Assembly (NCBI GenBank): GCA_023441905.1
Contig: JAEZNC010000273.1
Coordinates: 1-23,484, forward strand
Direction of reading: 5' to 3'
Source of the DNA: Bacillota bacterium
GTDB taxonomy: Bacteria > Bacillota > Clostridia > Christensenellales > SZUA-584
Length of the DNA: 23,484 nt
Part shown: in pieces, positions 8,429 through 17,299 of the stretch
Layout of the letters: each line of letters starts with the position of its first letter
Numbering within the stretch: the stretch's first letter is position 1
Notes under the pieces: generated by a model
Database searches by the model: none
What the model was told of the DNA's origin: nothing
The model's input: the letters and a program-made list of their open reading frames with translations, nothing else
Program-made: the position numbers and the translations under genes

Positions 8429-9385
8429 TTACTGTCGGATGGTAGGTTTTCTGTTGTACATAATCAGCAGCAATATCAGCACTGCCCCCATGATAATGCT
8501 TCTGATTGGCACAGCCGTATTGATCGTTGATAAGAAAAGGCTCAGCATAACCAGCATGATCGTGCCGGTAAATGTCCCGAAGTAGTTTGGCTTGCCGCCC
8601 GAAAGCACGCTGCCGCCAATCACAACAGCGGCGACCGACTGCATCGTATAGCCATCAAACGTTGCGATTTGCAGCTGCCTGAAATAGCCTGCGCCCACAA
8701 CGCCGCCAAGCCCCGCTATCAAACCGGCGATTGCATACGACAGCATAATCACACGCTTAGAGCGTATGCCGCAAAGTGTCGAGGCGGTTAGGTTCGTACC
8801 CACAAGGTTAAGGCGCGAACCGTATTGTGTACGCTTCATGATCAGCACGAACGCGATATAAAATACGAGCGCATAGATAAAGAACCCCGGTATGAATTCC
8901 AGATAACGCTGAGAAAGCGCATCGGCGAATTGCTGTGACACCGTGCCTCTCGGATAGGCTCCGGTAAATATCGGTTGGAACTTGGTGAGCACGTTAGACA
9001 TACAAAGCGTCATGATCAGTGCGGGTATCTTAACATACGCCACAGCGAAGCCATTGATCATTCCGACCAGGAACCCGAAAGCCATGCAAATAATAATCAC
9101 CGGTATGAGCATGTCATTGTTGCCGTTCATAATTTCAACCGCGAGGCAAGCCGTTGTGGACATCAGCGACCCTACGGAAAGATCAATACCACCCGATGTG
9201 ATTACGACCATCTGCCCGGCGCTTGCAAACAGCAGCAACGACGAATTGGCGAGCACTGTAGCCACCGAAGTCAGAGAGAAGGCATCCGGACGCATCAATG
9301 ACATGATGCCGAAAAGAGCAAACGCAAGCGCAATCGCCATTACAGAAGTATCACCGAGAGTCGATTTAAGCTTCTTTGCTGTCAT
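8429..9385 (-). CDS. ABC sugar transporter permease (RbsC-like)
   Basis: The 318-residue product is a polytopic inner-membrane protein of the ribose/galactose-type (BPD_transp_2) permease family. It has about eight to ten hydrophobic segments and the family signature MVVITSGGIDLSVGSLMS in the first third. I choose ATG 9385, with AAGGAG ten bases upstream, over GTG 9394, which would touch that site. The start overlaps the upstream permease stop by 20 bases, indicating translational coupling and fixed stoichiometry. It is the last gene of the importer operon. Substrate specificity is set mainly by the binding protein and is unknown. Confidence 0.9.
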   Translation of the reverse strand: MTAKKLKSTLGDTSVMAIALAFALFGIMSLMRPDAFSLTSVATVLANSSLLLFASAGQMVVITSGGIDLSVGSLMSTTACLAVEIMNGNNDMLIPVIIICMAFGFLVGMINGFAVAYVKIPALIMTLCMSNVLTKFQPIFTGAYPRGTVSQQFADALSQRYLEFIPGFFIYALVFYIAFVLIMKRTQYGSRLNLVGTNLTASTLCGIRSKRVIMLSYAIAGLIAGLGGVVGAGYFRQLQIATFDGYTMQSVAAVVIGGSVLSGGKPNYFGTFTGTIMLVMLSLFLSTINTAVPIRSIIMGAVLILLLIMYNRKPTIRQ

Positions 9386-10439
9386 TTTGTTCACTCTCCT
9401 TCTGATCCATTCTTAAAGCGGTTTTGATTGTCCGTTTCGCCCTGTCGCTCGCAATAATGGCCAGTATAATGCCAAGCATCGTGATAAGCTGGCCAGTAAA
9501 ATCTTGATAATACGTCGATACCGAGAATCCGGGGATAATTCCCGGAAGAAACTTGGTGAACATATAGCTCGTCGCGTTATTTACGAGCACCATGAAGAAA
9601 GCACCCAGCGCTCCGCCGATCAGTGTTCCCCAGCCTCCCGTGATTAAAACTCCGCCAATCAATGCGGCGGCTATGGACTGAAGCGTCTTGATGTCTCCGT
9701 TTATCGGATTGGAGCTTGCAAGCATCAAGGTCCATGCAATGCCCGCCAACCCCACAAAAACACCACTCAGCAAAAACGCCTTAATGGTTGTTTTCACCGT
9801 TGAAATGCCCGTGAGATATGTGGCTTTTTCGTTGCCGCCGAGTGCATACATATCCTTCACGCCCGACCGTTTTTTAAGGTAGAACCAGACGAGCACGAGT
9901 ATCACCAGTAAAAAAAGCGAATTGGGAATTCCGACGACATCCCCTTGATAAAGCTTCCAGAGTTCCCGCGCAACATGCCCCTGAGGCCTATCGCTGATAA
10001 GCAGATTGACCCCCTTTATGATAAAGGCCATGCCATACGTTGTCAGCATGGGAGGAATTCTGAAATAACCGATGAGCACACCGTTCAAGCCGCCGACAAG
10101 AATCGCAAGCAGGAACGCAATGCAATAGGCCGCCCAAACGGGAATCCACGGAAAATTCACCGGCATAATCACCGCGAATACGTTCACCAAGGACATTGTG
10201 ATCCCGCTGGAAAGATCTATATTGCCCGATACAAGCACAATGACCTGCGCCATCGTAAGGATGACGAGAGGCATCGCGGTTGAAAACAGTGTCTGAAGTT
10301 TCGATGGATTAAAAAATTCACCGCCTTCCATGATGATGTTCAGAATCACAATTGCAATGATAAGTACCGTTCCCATGTATTCGGGTTTGCGTATAAACTT
10401 CATATAAAAGGCTCTGAAATTGTTGCTGATGTTTTTCAC
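9366..10439 (-). CDS. ABC sugar transporter permease (RbsC-like)
   Basis: The 357-residue product is the second membrane subunit of the importer. It shows the RbsC-type signature QVIVLVSGNIDLSSGITMS and the conserved GVLIGYFRIPPMLTTYGMAFI segment. The start is GTG 10437-10439 with AAAGGAG ten bases upstream. Its hydrophilic C-terminal tail (RMDQKESEQNDSKEA) is longer than in its partner. Two distinct permeases suggest a heteromeric channel, as in several ribose/autoinducer-type importers. The 33-base gap from the ATPase gene supports co-transcription. Confidence 0.9.
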   Translation of the reverse strand: MKNISNNFRAFYMKFIRKPEYMGTVLIIAIVILNIIMEGGEFFNPSKLQTLFSTAMPLVILTMAQVIVLVSGNIDLSSGITMSLVNVFAVIMPVNFPWIPVWAAYCIAFLLAILVGGLNGVLIGYFRIPPMLTTYGMAFIIKGVNLLISDRPQGHVARELWKLYQGDVVGIPNSLFLLVILVLVWFYLKKRSGVKDMYALGGNEKATYLTGISTVKTTIKAFLLSGVFVGLAGIAWTLMLASSNPINGDIKTLQSIAAALIGGVLITGGWGTLIGGALGAFFMVLVNNATSYMFTKFLPGIIPGFSVSTYYQDFTGQLITMLGIILAIIASDRAKRTIKTALRMDQKESEQNDSKEA

Positions 10440-10472
10440 TTATGACAAGCTCCTTTCTGCTCACATAAGAAT

Positions 10473-11960
10473 TTACTTCAGTCCCAGCATAGCGGTAATC
10501 AGATTCTCTTCGGTCTTTGTATCGCCTTCAAGTACGGCGTGGATACTGCCTTCAAAAAACACATGTATCCTGTCGGTCACCTCGAGAAGCTCGTCGTTAT
10601 CGCTGGAAACCAGAATAACCGTAGTCCCGGAGCTTGCGGCGCTGCGCAGAAATCTATGCATTTCGCGCCTCGTCATCACATCGACGCCTTTTGTCGGGTC
10701 GTCAAGCAATAGTATTTTCGGAGATATGTATATCCACCTTCCGAATACGGCCTTTTGCTGATTGCCGCCCGAAAGTGAGGTGATCGGGTTGTTAATATCA
10801 CCGATCTTAATCTCATAGTCGTCAACAATCTTTTGGGTTGATTTATTGACGCGCGATTTGGATATCAGGCTAAAATTGCTTTTTTGAGCCAGCCTTGCGC
10901 CGTAAATGTTTTCGCCGATCGAGCGTTGGCCGAATACCGATTCTCTGTTCCTGTCGCCTGATATAAAACCGATTCCATCTCTGACGGCGTCAGCAGGGTT
11001 TGTATATCTAACCTTTCTTCCGCCAATCGAAATCTGCCCGCTGCTGTACGGTATAACGCCATAAAGGGCGCGCAGAAACTGTGATTGTCCCTGCCCTTCC
11101 AGCCCACCGAGGCCAATGATCTCGCCTTTGTTGACGCACATTGACACATCATTGACATAACCATCAAGGCACAAGCCTTCAACGTACAATGCCGAGCCGG
11201 ACGATCCGTTCACCGCGCACATCGCCCCATTTTGCACAGGTTCGGGCATCTTTCCCGTCATATGAAAAACGACCTTGTCGATCATTGTCTCATTAAGATC
11301 AACATCGGCGACCGATTCACCGTTGCGCAGAATAGCGGCGCGCGATGCCAGTCTGTATATTTCGCCCATCCTGTGGGTCACAAAAACAATCGATGTGCCT
11401 GACGCGGCAAGTTCCTTTAGATTTTTGAAAAGCAGCTCAACTTCGGTATGGTGAAGCGTCGCGGTCACCTCATCGAGCAGCAAAATATCCGGCTTCCAAG
11501 ACACAGCCTTAACAATCTCTATCATGCTGAGCGTTGATGGCGGGAAATCCGCCGGATATGCGTCGATGTCACATTTAATATTATATTTTTCAAACAGGCT
11601 TTTGACGTAGTCTTTATTTGCCTTTTCGTCGATCCTGCCGTATTTTCCCCTTATGAAATGGCCGAGCATAACGTTTTCATAAACCGTCATGAGTGGCAGC
11701 AAGCTAAGCTCCTGATAAGCTACCGCGATTTTCAGCTTCCTTGAAACTTCGCTTCCGCTGATCCGCACTTCCTTGCCGTCTATCGAAATGACTCCGGAAT
11801 CATGGCGTACGACACCCCCCAATATTTTTATCAGCGTCGATTTACCGGAACCGTTTGCGCCAAGCAGCGCGACAATCTCGCCCTTGTCGATATGGAATGA
11901 TGCGTCATTAAGTGCACGTACAGCACCGAACGACTTGCTGATGTTCTTTAATTCCAGCAA
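10473..11960 (-). CDS. ABC sugar transporter ATPase, fused double domain (RbsA-like)
   Basis: The 495-residue product carries two nucleotide-binding domains, as in RbsA/MglA/XylG. Domain 1 has an intact Walker A (GANGSGKST, about 33-41), Q-loop AYQE, Walker B LLLDEVTATL and H-loop FVTHRMGE, but its signature region reads FPPSTLSMIEI instead of LSxGxQ. Domain 2 has a degenerate Walker A (GGLEGQGQSQ, no GKS), an intact LSGGNQQKAVFGRW signature and Walker B LLLDDPTKGVDV. The start appears to be TTG 11960 with GGGAG ten bases upstream. It energises import through the two downstream permeases. Confidence 0.92.
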   Translation of the reverse strand: MLELKNISKSFGAVRALNDASFHIDKGEIVALLGANGSGKSTLIKILGGVVRHDSGVISIDGKEVRISGSEVSRKLKIAVAYQELSLLPLMTVYENVMLGHFIRGKYGRIDEKANKDYVKSLFEKYNIKCDIDAYPADFPPSTLSMIEIVKAVSWKPDILLLDEVTATLHHTEVELLFKNLKELAASGTSIVFVTHRMGEIYRLASRAAILRNGESVADVDLNETMIDKVVFHMTGKMPEPVQNGAMCAVNGSSGSALYVEGLCLDGYVNDVSMCVNKGEIIGLGGLEGQGQSQFLRALYGVIPYSSGQISIGGRKVRYTNPADAVRDGIGFISGDRNRESVFGQRSIGENIYGARLAQKSNFSLISKSRVNKSTQKIVDDYEIKIGDINNPITSLSGGNQQKAVFGRWIYISPKILLLDDPTKGVDVMTRREMHRFLRSAASSGTTVILVSSDNDELLEVTDRIHVFFEGSIHAVLEGDTKTEENLITAMLGLK

Positions 11961-12104
11961 ATGAGATCATCTCCCTACTGTTTGTTTTTCATGGCGAATG
12001 TGTCTGAGATGAAAAGAGATATATTTGTTCATATTATAGTAATCGGGATTGTCTTTCAACCCCTCTCACCCCGTATTATAGCCGAAAGCTTTACTCGGGT
12101 GCCC

Positions 12105-12148
12105 CGCAGCAGGCCCGTACGGCAGCATGTGCCGTGCGGGCCTCTGCG
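12105..12148 (-). promoter_or_regulatory. Large hairpin between binding-protein and ATPase genes
   Basis: GGCCCGTACGGCA (12112-12124) pairs along its full length with TGCCGTGCGGGCC (12130-12142), with one G-U pair and a five-base loop. The stem extends outward through A-T and, past a one-base bulge, CGCAG/CTGCG. No T-tract follows on either strand, so this is not a classical terminator. Such hairpins after binding-protein genes commonly protect the upstream mRNA from 3' decay or lower expression of the downstream ATPase and permeases. Confidence 0.7.
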
Positions 12149-12191
12149 AGATACCATACCCATACGTTAAGTTGAAATGATTGTTGATGCC

Positions 12192-13328
12192 TTATTGGAA
12201 ATAAGCGTCTGCAGCTTCGTCCGTGAGATAGGTTGACATCTGATCGGTGTCCGCAGCATCTTTCCACATTGCCAAGGCATCCTTGAGTGTATCCGGCCTA
12301 ACGGTGTAGGTCGGTACGTAGTAAGCCACTTCTGTTCCGTTGCCGTCTTTCTTAAGAACGCCGTCTTTAAACTGCTTGCCCTGAGCCATACGGACCGCGA
12401 GCTTTAAAGCAGAAGCGCCGATTCCCGGAGGATTCTCGATGACCTGGAAGTCAACAACCATACCGTTTGCGTTGATTCTGTCAAGCATTCGGATGTATCC
12501 CACTGTTTCGTCAGAAGTCATGAATTTGGGATAAGGGGCATTGGCTTCTTCAATAGCCTGAAGAATGCCGACACAAGCTTCTTCCGTCAGTATCGCGTCG
12601 TATTCGATACCCGCAGCAATCACCTCAGACATCAGCTTTTTGGACTCAACATCGCTCCAGCTGTGAGCGCCCTGATATACGATCTCGAAATTCGGGTTTG
12701 CTTCAAGATTGGCGTTCCATGTATCGCCGCGCAGGCCCGATCCCGTCGTCCCCGGCATACCGCTGAAGTTAAGAACCTTCGCGGGCTTTCCGTCAAAATG
12801 CTCTACGAGAGAGTCAAAGTTGGTTTGGGCCCAAACGGCTTGATCAGTCTGAACACCGATCACACCAGGATAAGGATAGATATTGTCAACCGGAATGGCG
12901 AGGATACCCTTTTCAGCCGCTTCTTCAAAGCAAGCGTCAAGGCCGCTGCTTCCGCCCGCGTTGATAAGGATGATATCATACCCATCATTGATGCACTGTT
13001 GGAAATACTGCACTTCAAGAGCAGGGTCCTGATTCGGGCAAAACGCCTGATACTGGGAAATGATGCCCTGTGCAATGTATTCATCAGCAACTTCTTTTAA
13101 CTGAGCATCGTAGGTTGAGCGCCAGCCATGCGCATTTGTCCAGTTGATGGACGCAACTTTTAAGCCCTCAACGGCAGGGGCCTCTGACGATTCTTCCGGG
13201 GCAGCCGATGATTCAGCAGGTTCAGACGAAGAAGCAGGTTCAGACGATGCCGGGGGATTGCTCGCCGCACAGGCAGCCATAGAGAACACTACTATCAAAG
13301 CCAAAAATACTACCAACAATTTTCTCAT
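12192..13328 (-). CDS. Sugar ABC transporter substrate-binding lipoprotein (RbsB-like)
   Basis: The 378-residue product starts with a lipoprotein signal peptide ending in the lipobox SMAAC, with the lipidated Cys at residue 20. A Ser/Glu/Pro/Ala-rich linker (about 22-51) follows, then a periplasmic-binding-protein type 1 domain beginning LKVASINWTN. It is anchored outside the membrane and delivers substrate to the permeases. Start ATG 13326-13328 has AGGAGGAG six bases upstream. A strong promoter lies about 100 bases upstream, and a 231-base gap with a hairpin separates it from the ATPase gene; both fit high expression of the binding protein relative to the channel. The ligand cannot be read from sequence. 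Confidence 0.93.
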   Translation of the reverse strand: MRKLLVVFLALIVVFSMAACAASNPPASSEPASSSEPAESSAAPEESSEAPAVEGLKVASINWTNAHGWRSTYDAQLKEVADEYIAQGIISQYQAFCPNQDPALEVQYFQQCINDGYDIILINAGGSSGLDACFEEAAEKGILAIPVDNIYPYPGVIGVQTDQAVWAQTNFDSLVEHFDGKPAKVLNFSGMPGTTGSGLRGDTWNANLEANPNFEIVYQGAHSWSDVESKKLMSEVIAAGIEYDAILTEEACVGILQAIEEANAPYPKFMTSDETVGYIRMLDRINANGMVVDFQVIENPPGIGASALKLAVRMAQGKQFKDGVLKKDGNGTEVAYYVPTYTVRPDTLKDALAMWKDAADTDQMSTYLTDEAADAYFQ

Positions 13329-13423
13329 TTGTATCTCCTCCTTATTGTTATACGCAAGAGGCGTTTCGCCTCAAAGCAACATGCCAAGAGTTTTTTTAAG
13401 TATTTTATAAAGAGATTAATAAT

Positions 13424-13451
13424 ATTATATATTCTTTTGTCTCATTGTCAA
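13424..13451 (-). promoter_or_regulatory. Near-consensus promoter of the importer operon
   Basis: On the minus strand TTGACA (13451-13446), a 16-base spacer, and TATAAT (13429-13424), both boxes perfect. It lies about 100 bases before the binding-protein start, with an operator-like palindrome directly upstream of the -35. Confidence 0.75.
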
Positions 13452-13456
13452 ATGTT

Positions 13457-13467
13457 TTGTTTAACAA
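13457..13467. promoter_or_regulatory. Operator-like palindrome TTGTTTAACAA
   Basis: An 11-base perfect palindrome five bases upstream of the importer -35. Its TTTGTTTAAC core matches the sequence at the ROK repressor promoter (22687-22696) and resembles the core of the known Bacillus XylR operators (TTTGTTTAA...). An ATTTAC follows at a spacing similar to the repressor site. Binding by the local ROK regulator is inferred. Confidence 0.45.
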
Positions 13468-13503
13468 GATTTAATATTTACTCAAATAGTATATATGCGC
13501 CAT

Positions 13504-14433
13504 TTAACCGCATTTGCCGTTGCATATCATCGCGAGCGCTGCCGCGCCGATCAGCGCAGCATCATAACCAAGCCCCGTCTTTTCAATCAGCACTTGCCTG
13601 CTGGCCTGATTGTATGTCATCCGTTTTACTGTATCAGCAAGCGCAGAGAAAAACAAATTAAATGCGTCCGATACTCCGCCGCCAATCACAACCTTTTGGG
13701 GATTAAGCGTATTGATTGCTGCGGCGAGCGCTTTCCCGATATAATATCCCTCTTTTTCATAGATACCAAGAGCAAGCCTGCTGCCGTTTCTGGCAAGCGC
13801 GGCTATCTCCTTGGCGCTCGCGTACTCGCCGCCGGCGTCCATAAACCGACGCGTGATCCCCGGGCCGGCCGCCTGTGCCTCCAGGCAGCCATAATTGCCG
13901 CACCCGCACAGGTATCCGCTTTGCTCTTCAACGCAGATATGACCCAATTCACCCGAGAAGCCATGGATCCCGCGGTAAATATGCCCATCAATATAAATCG
14001 CGCCGCCGCAGCCGTTGCTCACGGTCAGCCAGATAAAATCCGTATTATCTCTGCAGACGCCGAACAGCTTTTCCGCAAGTGCACAATTGTTTGCGTCGTT
14101 GTCGATATAAACCGGCATCCCAAGTTCCTGTGAAATGATCTTCGCGATAGGCACGCTTCGGATTCCCGAAAAACACGCCTCAATCCAAAGCCCGGCATCC
14201 GGATCGGCAAGTCCCGGTATGTTTATGCCCGCGCAGACCGGCGTGTTACCCTTTTGAGAAGCCAGCATATCCCGAGAGGCTGCCAGCACGGTCTTGATAA
14301 CCGATTCTGCGTCCAGGCTTTCCCACGACGATTTCTCCTTATGAATAACGGTGCCATCCGTATCGACAACTCCGGTCATCAGCTTAGAACCACCGATGTC
14401 TATCGCCAATACTGTATTATTGCTTCCGGTCAT
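13504..14433 (-). CDS. ROK family sugar kinase
   Basis: The 309-residue product has no DNA-binding N-terminus and starts directly with the ATP-binding motif LAIDIGGSK. It has the catalytic-Asp region YIDNDANN, the GELGHI motif, and the zinc-binding loop CGCGNYGCLE typical of ROK glucokinases and N-acyl-hexosamine kinases. It probably phosphorylates a hexose or derivative in the cytoplasm with ATP. ATG 14433 has only a weak ribosome site (GTAGTGG). It is the last gene of the long minus operon, 24 bases after the HldE-like kinase. No terminator is visible after it, so some readthrough into the importer operon is possible. Confidence 0.88.
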   Translation of the reverse strand: MTGSNNTVLAIDIGGSKLMTGVVDTDGTVIHKEKSSWESLDAESVIKTVLAASRDMLASQKGNTPVCAGINIPGLADPDAGLWIEACFSGIRSVPIAKIISQELGMPVYIDNDANNCALAEKLFGVCRDNTDFIWLTVSNGCGGAIYIDGHIYRGIHGFSGELGHICVEEQSGYLCGCGNYGCLEAQAAGPGITRRFMDAGGEYASAKEIAALARNGSRLALGIYEKEGYYIGKALAAAINTLNPQKVVIGGGVSDAFNLFFSALADTVKRMTYNQASRQVLIEKTGLGYDAALIGAAALAMICNGKCG

Positions 14434-14457
14434 TTTACCACTACCAATCCATGCAAA

Positions 14458-15486
14458 TTAAAATGCCATTTCTTTAAACCGGCTGAGAATAGCCTCGCGT
14501 GTTGCCGTGCCCGTCGTGCCGATTTGCTGTATGGTGATGCTGGCTGCGAGGTTGGCGATCATCGCCGCTTCCTTCTCAGACGCACCCCTGCACAACGCAC
14601 AAACGATACCGGCTGTGGCTGAATCTCCCGCGCCGCATATGTCGATCGGCCCATCCACTCTGACTGTTGGCACCTTCGTCACTTCATTATCCTTCACGGC
14701 AAATATGCCGTTTTCACCCCATGTGACAAAAACCTGTTTGCCCGTCCTTTGAGACATGGACAGCGCGCATTTTGCCACCAACTCTTCATCCACTGTTCCC
14801 TTCCAATCGGGATAAACAGCACCAATCGCTTCAAGATGGTTGCATTTCACTATCACATTTCTATATTGCATTGTATACGCACGTGAATCCGCATAGACAA
14901 TAAGGTCAGGCCGGGTGCGGCCGAGCTCCGCCAGCGCATCTCTCACGCGTACAGTGACGGCTCCCGTATTCTCCTCAATCACCTGATCAAGTGCAATAAC
15001 CGCGTCAACGTCGCCGCATACTTTATACAGATTCTCAATGATGATATCCTCAATAGCAGCAGGCGTTTTCTGTCTGTTTCTGATATCAAGCCTGTGCGTT
15101 TCTTCGAAATGCGGCTGCTTCATGAACAGCGGTTTGATGTAAGACGGCGTAAATGCGTCTTTTGTTCGGTAAAGATAATCGGTTTTTACCCCGGTGTCAC
15201 CGAGCCCCTGTATCAGTTCAAATCCTTCACCGTCATCTCCGACAAATCCGACCGCATAAATATTGCCGACGCCAAGAGCTGCGAGATTGTTTGTGACAGT
15301 TCCCGCCGCACCCGGGGCAAGCCTTTTCTCGGTTACCTGATAGGCTGTCAGCCCTGTCTCGATCGATGGCTCGTCCAAACCCCGGTCGATCAGCAGCCAT
15401 TTATCCAGAAAGAAGTCTCCGATCACCGCAATCCTGATTTGCGAAAATCCATCAAGCAGCTCTTTTAATCTGGCTTCATCCAACAT
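14458..15486 (-). CDS. PfkB-family carbohydrate kinase, HldE/RfaE N-domain-like
   Basis: The 342-residue product has IAVIGDFFLDKW at its start and APGAAGTVTNNLAALG at the substrate site. The region ETHRLDIRNRQ resembles the HldE kinase domain, and ICGAGDSATAG (about 283-293) holds the anion hole and catalytic Asp288. HldE makes D-glycero-D-manno-heptose 1,7-bisphosphate from heptose 7-phosphate; here there is no C-terminal nucleotidyltransferase domain. I choose ATG 15486, with AAGGTGG at normal spacing, rather than a GTG nine bases earlier. The ribosome site overlaps the end of the preceding gene. Context with GmhA-like and HAD proteins supports a heptose-phosphate-like substrate, but another sugar phosphate cannot be excluded. 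Confidence 0.82.
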   Translation of the reverse strand: MLDEARLKELLDGFSQIRIAVIGDFFLDKWLLIDRGLDEPSIETGLTAYQVTEKRLAPGAAGTVTNNLAALGVGNIYAVGFVGDDGEGFELIQGLGDTGVKTDYLYRTKDAFTPSYIKPLFMKQPHFEETHRLDIRNRQKTPAAIEDIIIENLYKVCGDVDAVIALDQVIEENTGAVTVRVRDALAELGRTRPDLIVYADSRAYTMQYRNVIVKCNHLEAIGAVYPDWKGTVDEELVAKCALSMSQRTGKQVFVTWGENGIFAVKDNEVTKVPTVRVDGPIDICGAGDSATAGIVCALCRGASEKEAAMIANLAASITIQQIGTTGTATREAILSRFKEMAF

Positions 15487-15497
15487 GATCACCACCT

Positions 15498-16463
15498 TTA
15501 TATTCTGGCAGACAGCTCACGATACAGCGCGCTCACCGTTTCTTTGTGATTCCCCTGTACATAAAAGCTCTCTCCCCCGTCCGCAACCGTTCGTGACATG
15601 ATTGTCTTCCATGGGCGAAAATAATATCTTGGATCGCTCTTTTGCGGCGTCTCTTGCACATCCTGCCCTTCGAGAGGCAGCAGATCAAAAACCGCTGTTG
15701 AAAAATGCGCAATCTTCTCTCCGCGCTGAATGGCGACATTGCGTGCCATCGACAGACATTTCAGATATACCTCCGGCCCGATCACAGCTGAACCAAAGTT
15801 CAGGAACACGCCGCCTTCCAGATTCATCACGGACTGCGCGTAAACCAGAAAATCTGTATATGTCGTTTGTCCGAGTGCCGCACCATCACAGTTTGGGTGT
15901 TCGTGTATGATATCGCAGCCAATGCCCACATGCACGGTGACAGGAATCTGATGCGTCTCACCGGCAGCAAGCAGACTGATCTCCCTGTGCGGGAAACCTG
16001 ACTGATTGATCATACGCCCAACCGATTCGCCTAGGCCAAGACGGTCCTTAGCCCCCTGCACAGCCGCGACGTTGATACCGCCCGTTTCATTCCAGAGCCC
16101 AAACTGGCCTTGGCTGATATACTTAGCGACACTTTCGGTCGTCGCCCCTATCAAGGCAAATTCATAGTCATGAATCGCACCGGCACCGTTGAGCGCAAAG
16201 TGCGTGATGAGCCCCTTTTCCATGAGTCTGATTAAAAGCGGAGCCGCGCCGGCCCGAATCACATGCGCCCCCATCATCATAATGACCGACGCGCCCTTTT
16301 CGCGCGCTTTGATGATCCTGTCCGCCAATGTGCTTAATGTCGGATGTTTAAAATCCGGGAGTGTCGCATCGGGATACATCATCACCGAAAGGTCTATATC
16401 ATGCACACGCTCTTCTAACGGTTTCAGAACAAGCCGACTCCTGTCAAACTGTTCAAAAGGCAT
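15498..16463 (-). CDS. Deoxyhypusine synthase-like protein of unknown function
   Basis: I place the start at ATG 16463 (MPFEQFDRS...), preceded by GGGGGGAG, giving 321 residues. An upstream in-frame codon would add 25 residues lying within the HAD gene. The Rossmann-like core has GAHVIRAGAAPLLIRLMEKG then HFALNGAGAIHDYEFAL. This parallels deoxyhypusine synthase (GA-NLxHD type) and related uncharacterised bacterial proteins. Where deoxyhypusine synthase has its catalytic Lys (GGG-x-x-K-N), this protein reads GGVFLNFGSAVIGPEV, so that Lys appears replaced by Leu. Conserved-looking VHVGIGCDIIHEHPNCDG may form an active site. Its 11-base overlap with the HAD gene and place before the HldE-like kinase tie it to that pathway. 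I do not know its reaction; NAD use is a guess from the fold. Confidence 0.7.
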   Translation of the reverse strand: MPFEQFDRSRLVLKPLEERVHDIDLSVMMYPDATLPDFKHPTLSTLADRIIKAREKGASVIMMMGAHVIRAGAAPLLIRLMEKGLITHFALNGAGAIHDYEFALIGATTESVAKYISQGQFGLWNETGGINVAAVQGAKDRLGLGESVGRMINQSGFPHREISLLAAGETHQIPVTVHVGIGCDIIHEHPNCDGAALGQTTYTDFLVYAQSVMNLEGGVFLNFGSAVIGPEVYLKCLSMARNVAIQRGEKIAHFSTAVFDLLPLEGQDVQETPQKSDPRYYFRPWKTIMSRTVADGGESFYVQGNHKETVSALYRELSARI

Positions 16464-17295
16464 TTTCGTCTCCCCCCGAAAATAAGTATTCCAGCAGCTT
16501 TGCCGTTTCGCTGTAATCGGGTACGATGATGTCCGCACCCGCTTGAATAAGCCGGTCCCTCTTCCACATGTCTATACCGCATCTGGTCGCTTCATTAGAA
16601 GCCACACCGCATGCATAGCCGCCAACTTCCTTCACATTCTCAATCTCCACATATCCGTCCCCGATCCCAAGGAGCTCAGCGCCGCTCAGATGATTGGCCT
16701 TAATAATATTATTCACGACCATCTTCTTCGAAAAAACTTTATAGTCCTTCTGTGCGCCGTATATGCCGCCGTTGCAAAGCGGCGTGACCCCCAGAAGCCT
16801 TGCTTCGTTGAGCACATATTCCTCATCGGTGCCGCTTGCAAGGTATATGGTCACACCCCTTTCCCTTAAGCCGCTTAACAGCTCGAGTGATCCGGGAACG
16901 ACCATCTCTTCAGGCTTGATGCTGCCGTTTTCAAGTCCGTCAAGCCGATGCTGTATCCTCTCGAGCAGCCTTTTATGGTACTCATCTTTATATACTTGAG
17001 GATCAGACGGGATCCCTCCGCGGGCGCTGACTTCCTCCGCAAGCTTGATGCACTGATAGATTGTTTGCTTACCCGTCAGAAAATCGACAAAATCGTTGAC
17101 ACAGCTTTCAATTTTATCAGCGGACTCAGCGCGCGGCGTGTCATTCAAAACCTCGCAGAAATACGGCTTCATAATCTGCTGCCAGCCTTCACGCACCAGG
17201 CTGATCGTTCCGTCAAAATCCAATAATGCAGAGTTGAATTTTGTTTTGGCCGGCAAATTCCTAATAACCTCTAAGCTCCATTCTGCTGCTCTCAA
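16453..17295 (-). CDS. HAD superfamily phosphatase
   Basis: The likely product is 280 residues from a TTG start at 17293-17295. The only nearby ATG (17313) would put the AGAAGGAG ribosome site inside the gene, while the TTG follows it by seven bases. HAD motif I is LLDFDGTIS (nucleophile and acid Asp), motif II YLASGTD, motif III Lys lies in SKKMVVNN, and motif IV is GIGDGYVEIENV. A helical cap occupies about residues 40-120. It probably removes phosphate from a sugar phosphate. Its place between the GmhA-like isomerase and HldE-like kinase suggests a GmhB-like role by function, although GmhB proteins are shorter and zinc-binding, so it is not an orthologue. Confidence 0.85.
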   Translation of the reverse strand: MRAAEWSLEVIRNLPAKTKFNSALLDFDGTISLVREGWQQIMKPYFCEVLNDTPRAESADKIESCVNDFVDFLTGKQTIYQCIKLAEEVSARGGIPSDPQVYKDEYHKRLLERIQHRLDGLENGSIKPEEMVVPGSLELLSGLRERGVTIYLASGTDEEYVLNEARLLGVTPLCNGGIYGAQKDYKVFSKKMVVNNIIKANHLSGAELLGIGDGYVEIENVKEVGGYACGVASNEATRCGIDMWKRDRLIQAGADIIVPDYSETAKLLEYLFSGGDENAF

Positions 17296-17299
17296 AGTA

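Noticed and set aside
8276..8530. 84-codon plus-strand frame
   Set aside because: It overlaps the minus-strand terminator and the end of the permease gene and has no ribosome site.
15498..16463. True deoxyhypusine synthase
   Set aside because: The catalytic Lys motif seems absent, bacteria lack eIF5A, and the gene lies among sugar-phosphate genes.
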